DNA of 64,000 nt from JAEUIE01 sp046350055 (GCA_046350055.1 JAXMBC010000001.1:3038001-3102000); one strand, 5' to 3'. Shown: positions 1 through 9,207, counted from the stretch's first letter. Program-made: numbers and translations. Notes: a model not told the origin generated them from the letters alone.

Positions 1-153
1 AACATCGTACGGCATCGATCGTGAGTACTTGCGGGCAAATAAGAGCAGCACACCCCGTCAGAGGCTAGCATGGCTTTCGGCAGCTGGGGAATTTGCTCAA
101 ATGCCTAAAACGCATCGAACCGGTTTAGACTCAAAGAGGAAATAAGACAATCG

Positions 154-1254
154 CTAGCCCGGACGACCAATCCGTACGGCGTCGCACTTTTCGCCCGTTC
201 TCAATCCGGCTGTCATATTTACGATTTCGCCGTTGCGTTGCTTCCCATTAGGCCCATGAAAGACTGCAGGGGCTGTGTGGGCCTCAATAAGCTGCTTCAG
301 GGAACCATAGTGACCAAAACAAGGATCAAACTCGGCTGACTTTACCGCTTCTTCAACCCATGATTCCGGCAATGGTGAATAAACATCCTTATAGCACCAT
401 TTGACAATATGGCGATTCAAGGTTCGCGTTTCAGAGAATCCGAGATTACGTCGTTCTAGCCTAATGCTTCCTAGGGGATTCTTTTTTCTATGGCTCCAGA
501 GCAGCCCTCGGTTATGAGAAATAGGAAACCAAACTCGAGTATCCGGGAGTTCCAAACCTGGGTTGTTTGGCTGTGCCGAGGAAAGGAACAAGACTGGATT
601 GTCGCTTGTTAGGAAAAAACTATTCCGGTGAGAATGACATAATGCAAATTCCATGCGAGCAAGCTGTTCACCCACTATTGCCATATCGCTGGGTGAGGAG
701 AAGCCGAGCTGACGCCAGTTTTCCTCACCAACATCTACAAATAGTTCGCCATTCAAGACTGCTTCTCGATCAGCCTTCAATTGGGCCGTGGCTTGGTCAC
801 CATATTGCTCCTGGTAGTATGCTTTCGCCTTTTCAGTGTTCATCCGGTTGAACAAATCTGCCTGGTAGCTCAGAAGAGTAATCATCGCAGAGTTTTGGAT
901 TTGGACTGGGGAACTCCACCAAAGAAATGCTGCTGCAAGTATGAGCTCACCTATTTCCTGAGTATTTGGCAGGTAGGAATCATCGAAGATGCACTTGGCG
1001 AGTGGCCCGGCTGTTGCCTTACCACTGGCGAACACTTGAGATTCAATTGTCTTTCTTGCTTCATCAACCTTGTTATTCACTTCGCTTCCATCTTTCTGGA
1101 GAAAGAACGAATCAGCACAGCCAAGACGCTTAGTGCCTTTGGCCTTACGGATTCCCTGCGCACGAGAATATGGGTAGAGGACTCTTTGCCCAGAAGTGGA
1201 ATGAACGAACCGATCTAAATACGCTTTAGTGATGTAATGCTGATTGTCACTCAT
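154..1254 (-). CDS. DUF4238 family protein
   Basis: Protein of 366 residues. The N-terminal motif QHYITKAYLDRF (about residues 5-16) matches the hallmark opening of the DUF4238 family, in which a Q/H-H-Y-x-x-x-x-L-x-x-F signature is followed by a mostly helical region; the length is normal for that family. No signal peptide or membrane segment is visible. The start is set by a GGAGG four bases before the ATG on the minus strand. The molecular function of DUF4238 proteins is not established; they are scattered among accessory and mobile regions. The gene stands alone, with no partner on its strand nearby, at the left end of a plasmid-like segment. Family assignment is from motif recognition only. 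Confidence 0.75.
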   Translation of the reverse strand: MSDNQHYITKAYLDRFVHSTSGQRVLYPYSRAQGIRKAKGTKRLGCADSFFLQKDGSEVNNKVDEARKTIESQVFASGKATAGPLAKCIFDDSYLPNTQEIGELILAAAFLWWSSPVQIQNSAMITLLSYQADLFNRMNTEKAKAYYQEQYGDQATAQLKADREAVLNGELFVDVGEENWRQLGFSSPSDMAIVGEQLARMEFALCHSHRNSFFLTSDNPVLFLSSAQPNNPGLELPDTRVWFPISHNRGLLWSHRKKNPLGSIRLERRNLGFSETRTLNRHIVKWCYKDVYSPLPESWVEEAVKSAEFDPCFGHYGSLKQLIEAHTAPAVFHGPNGKQRNGEIVNMTAGLRTGEKCDAVRIGRPG

Positions 1255-1573
1255 GGGGCCTCCGAGCCGTGCGTTTCAACTTGTGCCTATGTAAGAGATA
1301 GAAACCCTGATTGAGGTTCGTTGTCAAGTTGTAAGGTTAATGCCAGAATTCCATTCTTGCCGAGCGTAATCGACTCGTTTTAGAGCTAACAACTATTCGC
1401 TATTCCGCACTCCCATAAAGGACATTATGGGATACTCAAAAGCCTATGATCATTTCGATTGCCAAATGCTGTTGTTTCTAAGATCAATGTGTTTGCGATA
1501 CGCAGTGGGTGTTATTCATCAGCAGATATCATCATGCCACACTCCCCTCTCTCGTCAACTAGACATCAAATGG
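1255..1573. other. intergenic, no gene seen
   Basis: About 320 bases between the DUF4238 gene and the next leftward operon. Only short open frames without ribosome binding sites are present, and I see no RNA gene or clear repeat. It must carry the promoter of the DUF4238 gene. Confidence 0.5.
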
Positions 1574-1595
1574 CCCCTTGTTTGTGCACAAGGGG
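1574..1595 (-). terminator. hairpin after the small leftward operon
   Basis: Inverted repeat CCCCTTGT / ACAAGGGG with a six-base loop, 14 bases beyond the stop codon of the leftward gene ending at 1609. No strong T tract follows, so it may be a weak or Rho-assisted terminator. Confidence 0.45.
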
Positions 1596-1608
1596 TGTCT
1601 TCCGTGAC

Positions 1609-1947
1609 TCATTCTGGTGGATGTTCCAGCAACTCGGGATCGAAGCTATCGTCCTCGAGTTCTTGACCAGGTAGAGGAGTGGAGTGGATGAAATCATGTG
1701 CTGCTTGGAGTGCCAGCATCAACGACGGGATGTCCGTTGAACGCAACGAAGTTGAGTCTTTCCACTCCTGCGTCTTCGGATCACGATACCGCCGTGGGGC
1801 GATAGTGATGGAACGGAAGTACCGGGTTCCTTCGGGTAAGTCCGCTTGGTTCAACCACACGGCCACTCCGAGTCCTCCGGGAAATGGGCCCCATTTTCGT
1901 TCGGGCTGGCGAGGGGCAGTCGCCTTCTTCGTACTACTGGCTGCCAT
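1609..1947 (-). CDS. conserved hypothetical protein (planctomycete accessory type)
   Basis: 112 residues starting MAASSTKKA. This start has an AGGAG eight bases upstream; a longer open frame extends to 2061 but its extra residues look non-coding. The body (GGLGVAVWLNQ, then RYFRSITIAPRRYRDPK, then DIPSLMLALQ) is of a kind I associate with small conserved proteins of unknown function in planctomycete genomes. The basic N-terminus and the RYFRSITI...RRYRD segment could suggest nucleic-acid binding, but that is inference. It is the last gene of a leftward run of four and is separated from the upstream gene by a strong terminator, so it probably has its own promoter. Confidence 0.65.
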   Translation of the reverse strand: MAASSTKKATAPRQPERKWGPFPGGLGVAVWLNQADLPEGTRYFRSITIAPRRYRDPKTQEWKDSTSLRSTDIPSLMLALQAAHDFIHSTPLPGQELEDDSFDPELLEHPPE

Positions 1948-2049
1948 GGCAGCGTCTCCTACTTGTGAATGAGCCGGTCGAAGACCGTCCTGCCTCGATA
2001 TGAAGCAGGAAAGCATGGTGTTCCTAGAAAGGGAATTGCGCAAGCTCAC

Positions 2050-2078
2050 AAAAAGCCTCATTCGTATGGAATGAGGCT
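2050..2078 (-). terminator. rho-independent terminator, leftward
   Basis: Perfect 10-bp stem AGCCTCATTC / GAATGAGGCT with a 5-base loop. Read on the minus strand the stem is followed by TTTTTG. It lies 24 bases beyond the stop of the zinc-ribbon gene ending at 2102, so it ends that operon. Confidence 0.8.
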
Positions 2079-2101
2079 ATGTGAGCACATGCTCAGATAC
2101 A

Positions 2102-2308
2102 TCAAGTGGCTCCTTCGCCGATACCCATGCGTTGTGCAACCAGGACGAGGTAGTACGTCACGCATCCGTCTCCGAAGGCATCCGTTTCCACTTCGTAGCT
2201 CTCTCCACAGTTGGTGCATGCAACGTGCAGCGAGATATCATCGAAGTCGACGATTTCTAGTTGATGCTGGCAACTGCGGCACTGGCCGTCCTCAAGGTTC
2301 ACGAGCAT
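2102..2308 (-). CDS. small zinc-ribbon-like protein
   Basis: 68 residues with two CxxC knuckles (C10-x2-C13 and C32-x2-C35), the spacing of a small zinc ribbon; the remainder is acidic and aromatic. A strong AGGAG lies five bases before the ATG, inside the 3' end of the upstream DUF2958 gene. The two reading frames overlap by 10 bases, so translation is probably coupled. Zinc binding is inferred from the cysteines; no enzymatic motif is visible. Such small zinc-ribbon genes are common next to DUF2958 genes on large plasmids, but function is unknown. Confidence 0.7.
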   Translation of the reverse strand: MLVNLEDGQCRSCQHQLEIVDFDDISLHVACTNCGESYEVETDAFGDGCVTYYLVLVAQRMGIGEGAT

Positions 2309-2637
2309 AGCTCCTCCTCTCTCCCCTGGTGCTTGGCTTGTACTTGGGAAAGCGGTTGCGGGGTGAAGCCAAGGTCGCGTTCAATCCGTAACCCCAACGG
2401 GCCAGCACTTTCCTCAAGTTCCGTGAGAGAGAAATAACCAAGTTCTTGTTCCAGCCCCACGACCCATCCAAAGAAGAGTTTGTCCTTCGGATCGAACTCG
2501 ATGGCGTACCAGGTCCAGGAACTATCGGGGGTAAAATACTTGGCCCAAACCATAGGGTCGGGCGTTTTTTCAGCCGCATACAGAGCCGGAATCTGTGTGC
2601 GTAGCGTCTCCGGCATGAGGTTGTGTGCCTCGTGCAT
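2299..2637 (-). CDS. DUF2958 family protein
   Basis: 112 residues. The string FTPDSSWTWYAIEFDP, then KLFFGWVVGLEQELGYFSLTELE and GPLGLRIERDLGF is diagnostic of DUF2958, a small domain found alone or fused to anti-restriction or primase-like proteins on bacterial plasmids and phages. Function is not established. The start is supported by GAGGA six bases upstream of the ATG. It overlaps the following zinc-ribbon gene by 10 bases and is 28 bases from the preceding gene, so these form one transcription unit ended by the terminator at 2050-2078. Length agrees with a stand-alone DUF2958 protein. Confidence 0.85.
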   Translation of the reverse strand: MHEAHNLMPETLRTQIPALYAAEKTPDPMVWAKYFTPDSSWTWYAIEFDPKDKLFFGWVVGLEQELGYFSLTELEESAGPLGLRIERDLGFTPQPLSQVQAKHQGREEELCS

Positions 2638-2665
2638 GGTTTATCCTCAGATGGTTTCTGGATGA

Positions 2666-2986
2666 TCAACAGGGAACAGTAATGTGGGCGAGACGGCAAA
2701 ACTCCCTTGTCTCGTCCCAGGTCAACTGGCGAACGTAATATTCTCCAGCCCGCCTCCAGAAAAGACTTAAAGGCTCGGCACCCTCGGCGAAGGCGAAACC
2801 TCCTTGTCCCATCCAGTGTGGTGGAAGGCAACCTAAGAAATGCTCAAACACATCTTCGGTTATTACGTTCACGCATCCCGGCTTGCGAATGCGAACAATC
2901 ATCAGCGGCCAATTTTCTATGGATGGATGGGGAATGACCTCCCCACTACGCAGTATTGCGAGATATGCCGACAGGTCTGTGGGCAT
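2666..2986 (-). CDS. conserved hypothetical plasmid protein
   Basis: 106 residues starting MPTDLSAYLAI. This start has GAGAGGAG just upstream; a longer frame to 3013 exists but the SD favours the internal ATG. The C-terminal half GGFAFAEGAEPLSLFWRR...YYVRQLTWDET is distinctive and looks conserved: it resembles small DUF-type proteins of large plasmids, although I cannot name the family with confidence. There is no signal peptide, metal motif or membrane segment. It is the first gene of a leftward operon with the DUF2958 and zinc-ribbon genes. Confidence 0.6.
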   Translation of the reverse strand: MPTDLSAYLAILRSGEVIPHPSIENWPLMIVRIRKPGCVNVITEDVFEHFLGCLPPHWMGQGGFAFAEGAEPLSLFWRRAGEYYVRQLTWDETREFCRLAHITVPC

Positions 2987-3275
2987 GGAACTCCTCTCAG
3001 TTGGGATCCACAATGATGCAAATGAGCAACGCTCAAACGACCCACTGGAATCAGTGAGCGAAGAACATTGCCAGAGTTTTGAAACGGAGAATAGTTGTTG
3101 AATCGAGGAAAAGAACTGCTGCGTAATAACTTATTTCCATTTCAGAATCGACAGGCAACTCCTGAAACGAGGCCAAAATACTTGGTCACCTATTCACAGA
3201 ACCTCTTCGTGCAGTAGGAAGTCTATTGCAGGTAGAGCAATCAATGAGTCCTGGCCGGTCAGAGGAGAATAAGCA

Positions 3276-5237
3276 ATGCGTCGTCGAACAGAAAATGTAA
3301 CAGCAGTCACCCTATTGTTGTTCCTCAGCATTCTCGCTTCCTTCCAAGGGTGGCCAGCCTATGGGCAAGATGTGAGTAAGCCTGCAGTGGTAATGCGGGA
3401 GTGGGAAAGCCCGACAACCGCCTTGGCAACACTGCAAAAACTAGAGTCTCAGGCAGGGAATGTCCTGGTTGTTCAAGGGGAAATGGACACGCTCATCGCC
3501 AAAGATGGCGGCGGTGCCTGTGCGACGGCGACCGGGGTGAACGCTCTCCTCACGATCGGTTACATGGCCGGACTGGAACCCAAGGTCAATCCTTACCGGT
3601 TGGGCTTGGCCGCCATCGACGCCCAGCCCAACCTGCTCCACGGCAGGGTGACCAACGCCGGCCTGGTAGAACTCATTCGCCAAGGCCAGAGCCAGCTAGG
3701 TACTGTGACACTGGATGTCGATGTTCACTCGGCTCCCAACTCCAAGCACGCTACCGAGAAGCGATTCTGGCCAGAAGCGGAGGGGCCTAATCTCAAGATC
3801 ATCCCCCGACAGCTGAAAGTGCTAAGTTACACCGTCACCGAACAAGACGGCGCTGTTCTGGGGCGTCACTTTGTCCTGCTCAAGGAGAATGTGAACAACC
3901 TGATCACGGTTGTCGATCCGACCGGTCCGACCAAGGACCGCCAGTATGTATTGGAATACCGGGCCAGTACCAAGGATGACCCAGCACGGATTTTCCTTCT
4001 CAATCCGGCAGGCAAACCCGCGCGAACTCGGGTCTTTGAATTGAACACCGTATTCACCGTGACCATTGTGAATGGGGTCTCTCCTCTCGATCCGCACTTG
4101 CGAGATGAAGTCGCTCTGGTTTATGTGAAACAGCATATCGCTGATACGGCGAAACTGCTCAAGGGCAGGAAGGAATATACTTCGCCCCGACTCTGGCGGG
4201 AACAGACGGCTTATTTTGGCTTACCAGGCCTGGACATCCCCACCAAGCATGGAGGAGCAGGATGGTCGGCAGTTAGGACCCTCGAAATTTTCCGCTACGC
4301 CGGGGAATTCAATTTGAATTTCCGTGACATCGTCGGCGGTGCACATGCTCGGGCACTCCTGCACAGCGAGGAACCAAAAGTGCAGGAGATTGTCCGCCAG
4401 GTAGCCAGCGGCAAAGGCTACATGGCCATCGCGATCACTGAACCGACTGCCGGCAGCGATGTTTCGGCAATCAAAAGCACCTCCAAGAAAGTCGAAGGCG
4501 GGTATCTCTTGACCGGAACCAAACGGTTTAACGCACGCCTGGGGCAAGCGACGCACGTCATCCTCTTTACGCAAGGCACCACGGGCGTACCGGGAAAGCT
4601 CAGCGTCTTTGTCGTTCCTATCAACACGCCTGGGCTCAAGATTGAAGAGTTAACGGCCCATGGACTGACAGGAAATTCGTTTGGCGGCGTCAGTTACGAA
4701 AACTTATTCGTTCCTGATTCTCACTTGATCGGCAAAGATGGCGAAGGGCTGCGCGTATTCTTCAATCACTTCCTGTACTGGCGTTTGATGCAAACAGCGG
4801 CGGCTATCGGCACGGGTCAGGATGCCTTGCGACAAATGGCCCAGCGTATCGAAAAGCGAGAAGCTTTCGGAGCCCCGATCGGGAGATTCACCCATCTACA
4901 GCAGCCGATCGGACAGTACACGACTCAGCTTCAAATGGCCTATGCTCTGGCCAGGCAAGCGGCGGAACTGATAGATCGCGATGACTACCGAGGCGCTCAC
5001 GCGATCATTTGCGGACTTAAAGCTGAAGGCGTCGAGATTGCACTGCAGGCGGTGGACGCCGCTATGAGGGCTTTTGGAGGTGAAGGATATTCCACCGAAG
5101 TCGATTTAGGAGATCGCCTTAAAGATTTGCAGGGACTGCGGATTGCCGATGGGACAACCGATGTCATGCGCATGGAAGTGGTCAGGCGAGTCTACGGGGA
5201 GCAGTTTTGGAAAATGGCGGTACAGTCAAAGGAGTAA
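3276..5237 (+). CDS. exported C39-like papain-fold / acyl-CoA dehydrogenase fusion
   Basis: 653 residues in one frame, with AGGAG eight bases before the ATG. Residues 1-31 form a Sec-type signal peptide ending AYG-QD. Residues about 60-255 look like a C39-type papain fold, with candidate triad Cys82 (GGACATATG), His198 (GRHFVLL) and Asp214 (VVDPTGP). Residues about 272-650 cover a full acyl-CoA dehydrogenase: N-terminal helices, the flavin-side TEPTAGSD strand, REAFGAPI, and the terminal AFGGEGYSTE...ADGTTD. At the usual catalytic Glu position (YEGT in medium-chain enzymes) there is Asp625, and the alternative Glu site of long-chain/isovaleryl enzymes appears to be Trp. An exported flavin dehydrogenase is unexpected. 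It stands alone and converges on the coupling-protein gene 5 bases away. Substrate is unknown. The domain calls are from motifs; the fusion itself is directly visible. Confidence 0.85.
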   Translation: MRRRTENVTAVTLLLFLSILASFQGWPAYGQDVSKPAVVMREWESPTTALATLQKLESQAGNVLVVQGEMDTLIAKDGGGACATATGVNALLTIGYMAGLEPKVNPYRLGLAAIDAQPNLLHGRVTNAGLVELIRQGQSQLGTVTLDVDVHSAPNSKHATEKRFWPEAEGPNLKIIPRQLKVLSYTVTEQDGAVLGRHFVLLKENVNNLITVVDPTGPTKDRQYVLEYRASTKDDPARIFLLNPAGKPARTRVFELNTVFTVTIVNGVSPLDPHLRDEVALVYVKQHIADTAKLLKGRKEYTSPRLWREQTAYFGLPGLDIPTKHGGAGWSAVRTLEIFRYAGEFNLNFRDIVGGAHARALLHSEEPKVQEIVRQVASGKGYMAIAITEPTAGSDVSAIKSTSKKVEGGYLLTGTKRFNARLGQATHVILFTQGTTGVPGKLSVFVVPINTPGLKIEELTAHGLTGNSFGGVSYENLFVPDSHLIGKDGEGLRVFFNHFLYWRLMQTAAAIGTGQDALRQMAQRIEKREAFGAPIGRFTHLQQPIGQYTTQLQMAYALARQAAELIDRDDYRGAHAIICGLKAEGVEIALQAVDAAMRAFGGEGYSTEVDLGDRLKDLQGLRIADGTTDVMRMEVVRRVYGEQFWKMAVQSKE

Positions 5238-5242
5238 GTGGA

Positions 5243-7480
5243 CTATGAGCGAGCGGCGTGGGTGTAACGCCGCTGCGAAACCCGCCGAACAATATCTGCC
5301 CTATCCTCTTGCAATCCCTTCCTTGGGGCGAGCGTCGTCATTGAAAAGGGGCGACTAGGATGCCCGTCAATCAACAGCCGTGTGTAAGCGTGATACTTTG
5401 GTAATCGCATGAGGTCCTGCGGAGTGGTATCTCCACCCAACTGCTCCGCCAGAAGTTCTGCGTCTTTAGCACCACATTCAAAGCAGACCATGGAGCCGAC
5501 GTTCCCAAATAGTGCATGAAGTGTTGCTTCGTTTAACTGGGCCAGGTACTGATTGGCGACGGTGAGTCCTAACTTGTACTTGCGGGCTTCGCTCAGGATC
5601 GTGGCAAATGAGTCGGTGGCAAAATTCTGGAACTCATCAACATAGAGATAGAAATCTCGTCGAGCGTCTTCGGTAATATCAGACCGACTGAGTGCTGCCA
5701 TCTGGATGTGCGTAATTAGGAGGGCGCCCAGGAGTGACGAAGCATCTTCCCCCAATCGACCTTTGCTCACATTCACCAGCAACACTCTCCCTTGATCCAT
5801 GATCTCACGCATCTTCAGTGCATTCGCCGGCTGACCGATGATATTGCGTAGCTGTGGAGAAAGCGTGAACTGTCCGATCTTATTCTGAATGGGGCTGATA
5901 GTCTCTGCCTGCAGTTTGGGCGGAATGCGAGTGAACTCCATTTCCCAAAAATCACGAACGGTCGCATCCGTGCAATGGCTGAGGACCGATTTGCGATACA
6001 CCGAATCAATCAGAAATCGCTGGGCCGAAAGGAGCGTCGTGTTCGGACAATCAATCAATGCAAGCAGGGAGTTCCGGAACACGTACTCTAACCGGGGGCC
6101 CCAGAACTCCCCGAAGATCTTCTTGAACGCTGTAAGAATACCCGACACGACAAGTGGCCTCTGCTCTGGTCGTGGACAATCCAGCATGTTGAACGCGACA
6201 GGATGAAGAGAATCCGCTGCGTCGAATAGGACGATATCATTCGTGCGATGAGTGGGAATAGCATGGAGAACTTCCTCGACCAGATCGCCGTGGGGGTCGA
6301 TCAGGCATAGCCCTTTGCCCATTTTCAGATCGGATTCGAGAAGATGACGCAACAACGTGGTCTTGCCCATGCCGGTCTTCCCCAAGAGTGCCACGTGCCG
6401 CAATCGATCACTGGGACGGATGGCAACGGACTTCTGCATCCCGCGAAAGCATGCCCTCCCCAGTTGCGCAGCATCGGGCTCGCGGGCAGATGGCAAATGC
6501 AGGGGCGGCTCCATCTCCCGCCATTCCACACCCTGGAAAGCCGGAGCTTGTACGGTTTGACTGGGTGGATGCCAGAGCGTGGCAATCTCAGCAGCGGATA
6601 GTAGGAACCCCCTTTTGCTCAGCCACTTTCGACCACGGCGGCGGCGGCGAACAGGACCAAGAAAGAACTTGGCAAAGGGAAATCGCTGGAACAGGCCAAG
6701 CGTTCCCCCAAGGGCCTCTAGGGCCTGCTTGGCTTGTGCGTGCTTGTCCTTGGGAGCTGTCACTTCAAGAAAAAGCCGTGTCTCATACAGTTGTCGCTGG
6801 AGTTTCTCTCTGGCTGTAAGCCATGCGTCGTCTCTGTTATGAAGCAGTTTGGATGTTGGACTAGCATGGTCCTGGCTGGAATGTGGAAAGGCCGCGGCAA
6901 GAAGGCGGGAGAACAGTCGCTCCACATAGTTATTGGAACAAGCCCATTGCACAGCACGAGCAAACCACCAAGGGGTGAAGGCAGAGAAGACGGTGATCGA
7001 GCGATGATAGATGCGTTCGAAACGATCAAGAATAGCATGGCTAGCGGGACGTATCAGGATGCGAAAGCAAGGCTGTAACCCCCATTTGCACAATTCATTT
7101 AGCGTAAGTAGCAGAGAAGCGAGTGGATCTGCGGTCGTCCTGTTCAGCGTATCTTCAAATTCCGGATACCTTTTGATCGCGAAGAGATCGCCGGCCAAGC
7201 GGGCTTCTGCAGTGAGCACAGCTAAATCGCGCGGTTGGTCCAAGGCATCGTCTTCGGTAATTTGGCAATCAGGATAAGCTGCAAAGACCTGGCTCTGAAA
7301 CAAGGGTCGCAGGGTTTCAGGCATTTTCGCCTGAAGGCGTGTTTCGTTTTTGCTGCTATCCAGTCGTAGCTCCAACGGTGTTTGCCAGTGCCCGGCCTGG
7401 TGAAGGCTCGATAGTATCTGCTCCATATACAAGGGACTGCGTTTCTGACCTGTGGGCGTTCGTACAAGCAGGATGGGCAT
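5243..7480 (-). CDS. VirD4/TraD-like conjugative coupling ATPase
   Basis: 745 residues. Walker A GKTGMGKTT lies near residues 365-373, followed by LCLIDPHGDLVEEVL, a strand typical of TraD/VirD4 and HerA-like DNA-pumping ATPases. The Walker B-like LYVDEFQNFATDSF near residue 614 is followed by SEARKYKLGLTVANQYLAQL, the usual pattern of type IV secretion coupling proteins. The N-terminal 300 residues are soluble-looking, with no clear pair of membrane helices, unlike classical TraD. Such proteins carry DNA to a secretion channel during conjugation or mobilisation. The Replic_Relax-like gene lies just upstream on the same strand, separated by a methyltransferase. No VirB-type channel genes are in the window, so the element may be mobilisable rather than self-transmissible. 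Confidence 0.85.
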   Translation of the reverse strand: MPILLVRTPTGQKRSPLYMEQILSSLHQAGHWQTPLELRLDSSKNETRLQAKMPETLRPLFQSQVFAAYPDCQITEDDALDQPRDLAVLTAEARLAGDLFAIKRYPEFEDTLNRTTADPLASLLLTLNELCKWGLQPCFRILIRPASHAILDRFERIYHRSITVFSAFTPWWFARAVQWACSNNYVERLFSRLLAAAFPHSSQDHASPTSKLLHNRDDAWLTAREKLQRQLYETRLFLEVTAPKDKHAQAKQALEALGGTLGLFQRFPFAKFFLGPVRRRRRGRKWLSKRGFLLSAAEIATLWHPPSQTVQAPAFQGVEWREMEPPLHLPSAREPDAAQLGRACFRGMQKSVAIRPSDRLRHVALLGKTGMGKTTLLRHLLESDLKMGKGLCLIDPHGDLVEEVLHAIPTHRTNDIVLFDAADSLHPVAFNMLDCPRPEQRPLVVSGILTAFKKIFGEFWGPRLEYVFRNSLLALIDCPNTTLLSAQRFLIDSVYRKSVLSHCTDATVRDFWEMEFTRIPPKLQAETISPIQNKIGQFTLSPQLRNIIGQPANALKMREIMDQGRVLLVNVSKGRLGEDASSLLGALLITHIQMAALSRSDITEDARRDFYLYVDEFQNFATDSFATILSEARKYKLGLTVANQYLAQLNEATLHALFGNVGSMVCFECGAKDAELLAEQLGGDTTPQDLMRLPKYHAYTRLLIDGHPSRPFSMTTLAPRKGLQEDRADIVRRVSQRRYTHAARS

Positions 7481-7620
7481 AGCTCAAGTGTAGATATGTC
7501 GGCTGCTAACCGGACTACCGGCGATTAAGATTTGTCGCCCAGTGCTTGAGCAATTCCTGAACCTAGATACGTTTGAACCAGCTTCCGATCAGAGAGAGAA
7601 CGTAACAATCCAACGTATTG

Positions 7621-9027
7621 CTATCGAAACAATTGACCTTGAACGAAGTCGGATTTTCTCTGTCGCCACTGGCTGCCCCAACCGGAGAGAATGTATACAA
7701 GTTCCACTTTGTCGCCTGCTGCTGGCAAGACGTCAACGAGCCCGATAGTACCTCCACCGGGTTCGGCATCATTCACAAAAACCAGAAGCCCCAACAATTG
7801 TGAAGAGAATTTCTCTCGTAATTCTGCGCGGAGGGTTTCGAGTCGCTCGATGAAGATACCGGTAACTCTTGAGCCGTGCTCCGCTGCTTCTAGGGAAGCC
7901 TCTTCAATTATTGCATCATAGCCTTCGCGATGCAGCCGTTCGAGAACAATTCCAAGCAGGCTATTCGCAGGAATAGACCGGTCAGCGGTTCCGGTGTCGC
8001 AACTCACCTTGAGATTGAACATCTGGTCATTACTACATTCTTCCTGCGTGACGAGGAACTGAAGGACTTGGCATATACCGACAAGGGAATCTTTGGGTGC
8101 AAGGCGAAGTAACGAGAGATGCTTATCAGCAGCCTGGATCGGTATTTTTTCAACAACAGTGCGGTACTGTCCCCACAGTCTCACTCGTTCATTAGGCTGG
8201 GCTGACGCTCGTTTCCCGGGCGTGCCAGGCTTTGTGCTGCGGTAGATTACAGTGTGTGGTTTCGTATTCGAGATTTCATCGTATTCTTGCCTACAAGGAT
8301 TCTTGTCCTTTAAGAAGTGATAAGGGTATTGTTTCCCTTCTTCATAGCTGATTTGCGACGGCTTCTCCGTACTTTGCTCGATAATACGCTCTAGGGTAAA
8401 TCCAGTCTCACAGAGTATCTCGGTCACATCCCTAAAAGAGTAGATGAGTGGTGCAGTGTTCTCTGCCGCTGCCTGGGAAGTTCCGAAAGGTTCAAGATCC
8501 GACCGGGCACTCGCATTCTGCCAATCACTGTGACGAAAATGTTGCAAGGGATGGGAAAAGCAAAATACGAGTGAACCTCCTACGCTCAGCCGATTATAAA
8601 TGCTATTCACAACGGAACGAAACTGATCAACCGATTGTAGATACTCTAAGGAATAGACCGAGAGCACTAGATCGTAATGCCCTTCAACAAAATTTGAAAG
8701 TTCTCGCATGTCGCCGATTGTCCAGCGAATGTGATCGGCGTTACTCAGCACTCTTTGACAATTTCGTCGAGCAAATTCAATCATGTGTTGCGAAATATCA
8801 ACACCGAAACAAGACGCACCGCTTGTTGCCAAGGTAATGAGATTCTCGCCCATTCCACACCCCACCTCAAGCACTCGGAGCGGTTTCTGCGGAGTTATCG
8901 ATGGCAAGAGACGAAGACTTTTCTCTCCGGGGGCAAGCCAACCATAGTGCACCTCATCGGTCGAGATTTCCCAAGTTGCTGCATAGTCTTGGCAGTACTT
9001 TAAATCGTTCCAATTCTGACTAAGCAT
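7621..9027 (-). CDS. class I SAM-dependent methyltransferase with unknown C-terminal domain
   Basis: 468 residues. Motif I LRVLEVGCGMGEN (about residues 50-62) and the acidic motif II FGVDIS (75-80) identify a Rossmann methyltransferase; DLVLSVYSLEYL and GGSLVFCFSHP are the later strands. Residues to about 230 look like a small-molecule methyltransferase (UbiE/Methyltransf_11 type). Residues about 270-468 form a second region with LVFVNDAEPGGGTIGLVDVL and KVELVYILSGWGSQWR that I do not recognise. The gene sits between two mobilisation genes without being an obvious part of them, so it may be cargo. An inverted repeat 44-91 bases upstream of the start could be its operator. Substrate unknown; DNA methylation is unlikely because no DPPY/NPPY motif is seen. 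Confidence 0.75.
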   Translation of the reverse strand: MLSQNWNDLKYCQDYAATWEISTDEVHYGWLAPGEKSLRLLPSITPQKPLRVLEVGCGMGENLITLATSGASCFGVDISQHMIEFARRNCQRVLSNADHIRWTIGDMRELSNFVEGHYDLVLSVYSLEYLQSVDQFRSVVNSIYNRLSVGGSLVFCFSHPLQHFRHSDWQNASARSDLEPFGTSQAAAENTAPLIYSFRDVTEILCETGFTLERIIEQSTEKPSQISYEEGKQYPYHFLKDKNPCRQEYDEISNTKPHTVIYRSTKPGTPGKRASAQPNERVRLWGQYRTVVEKIPIQAADKHLSLLRLAPKDSLVGICQVLQFLVTQEECSNDQMFNLKVSCDTGTADRSIPANSLLGIVLERLHREGYDAIIEEASLEAAEHGSRVTGIFIERLETLRAELREKFSSQLLGLLVFVNDAEPGGGTIGLVDVLPAAGDKVELVYILSGWGSQWRQRKSDFVQGQLFR

Positions 9028-9070
9028 TCTGCAACACCAGTACTTAATTATTAACAGAGACTACATGCCT

Positions 9071-9118
9071 CATTATGATCCTTGGGGACGGCACAAGCCA
9101 CAAGATTTGATCATAATG
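9071..9118. repeat. inverted repeat upstream of methyltransferase gene
   Basis: Perfect 10-bp arms CATTATGATC (9071-9080) and GATCATAATG (9109-9118), 28 bases apart, 44 bases before the methyltransferase start at 9027. Spacing suits a dimeric regulator bound at two half-sites or a stem in the leader. Confidence 0.5.
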
Positions 9119-9207
9119 CAGTTTCCTGAATAGAAACCTAGCATGAAAAATCGTTACCGACTTAGGAATTGCCCAGTGAGGTTTTAAATCAGGGATTCCC
9201 AATGTTT

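Noticed and set aside
2292..2831. Leftward frame of 179 codons
   Set aside because: It overlaps the DUF2958 gene and its upstream neighbour in another frame, and its product is Arg/Pro-rich noise.
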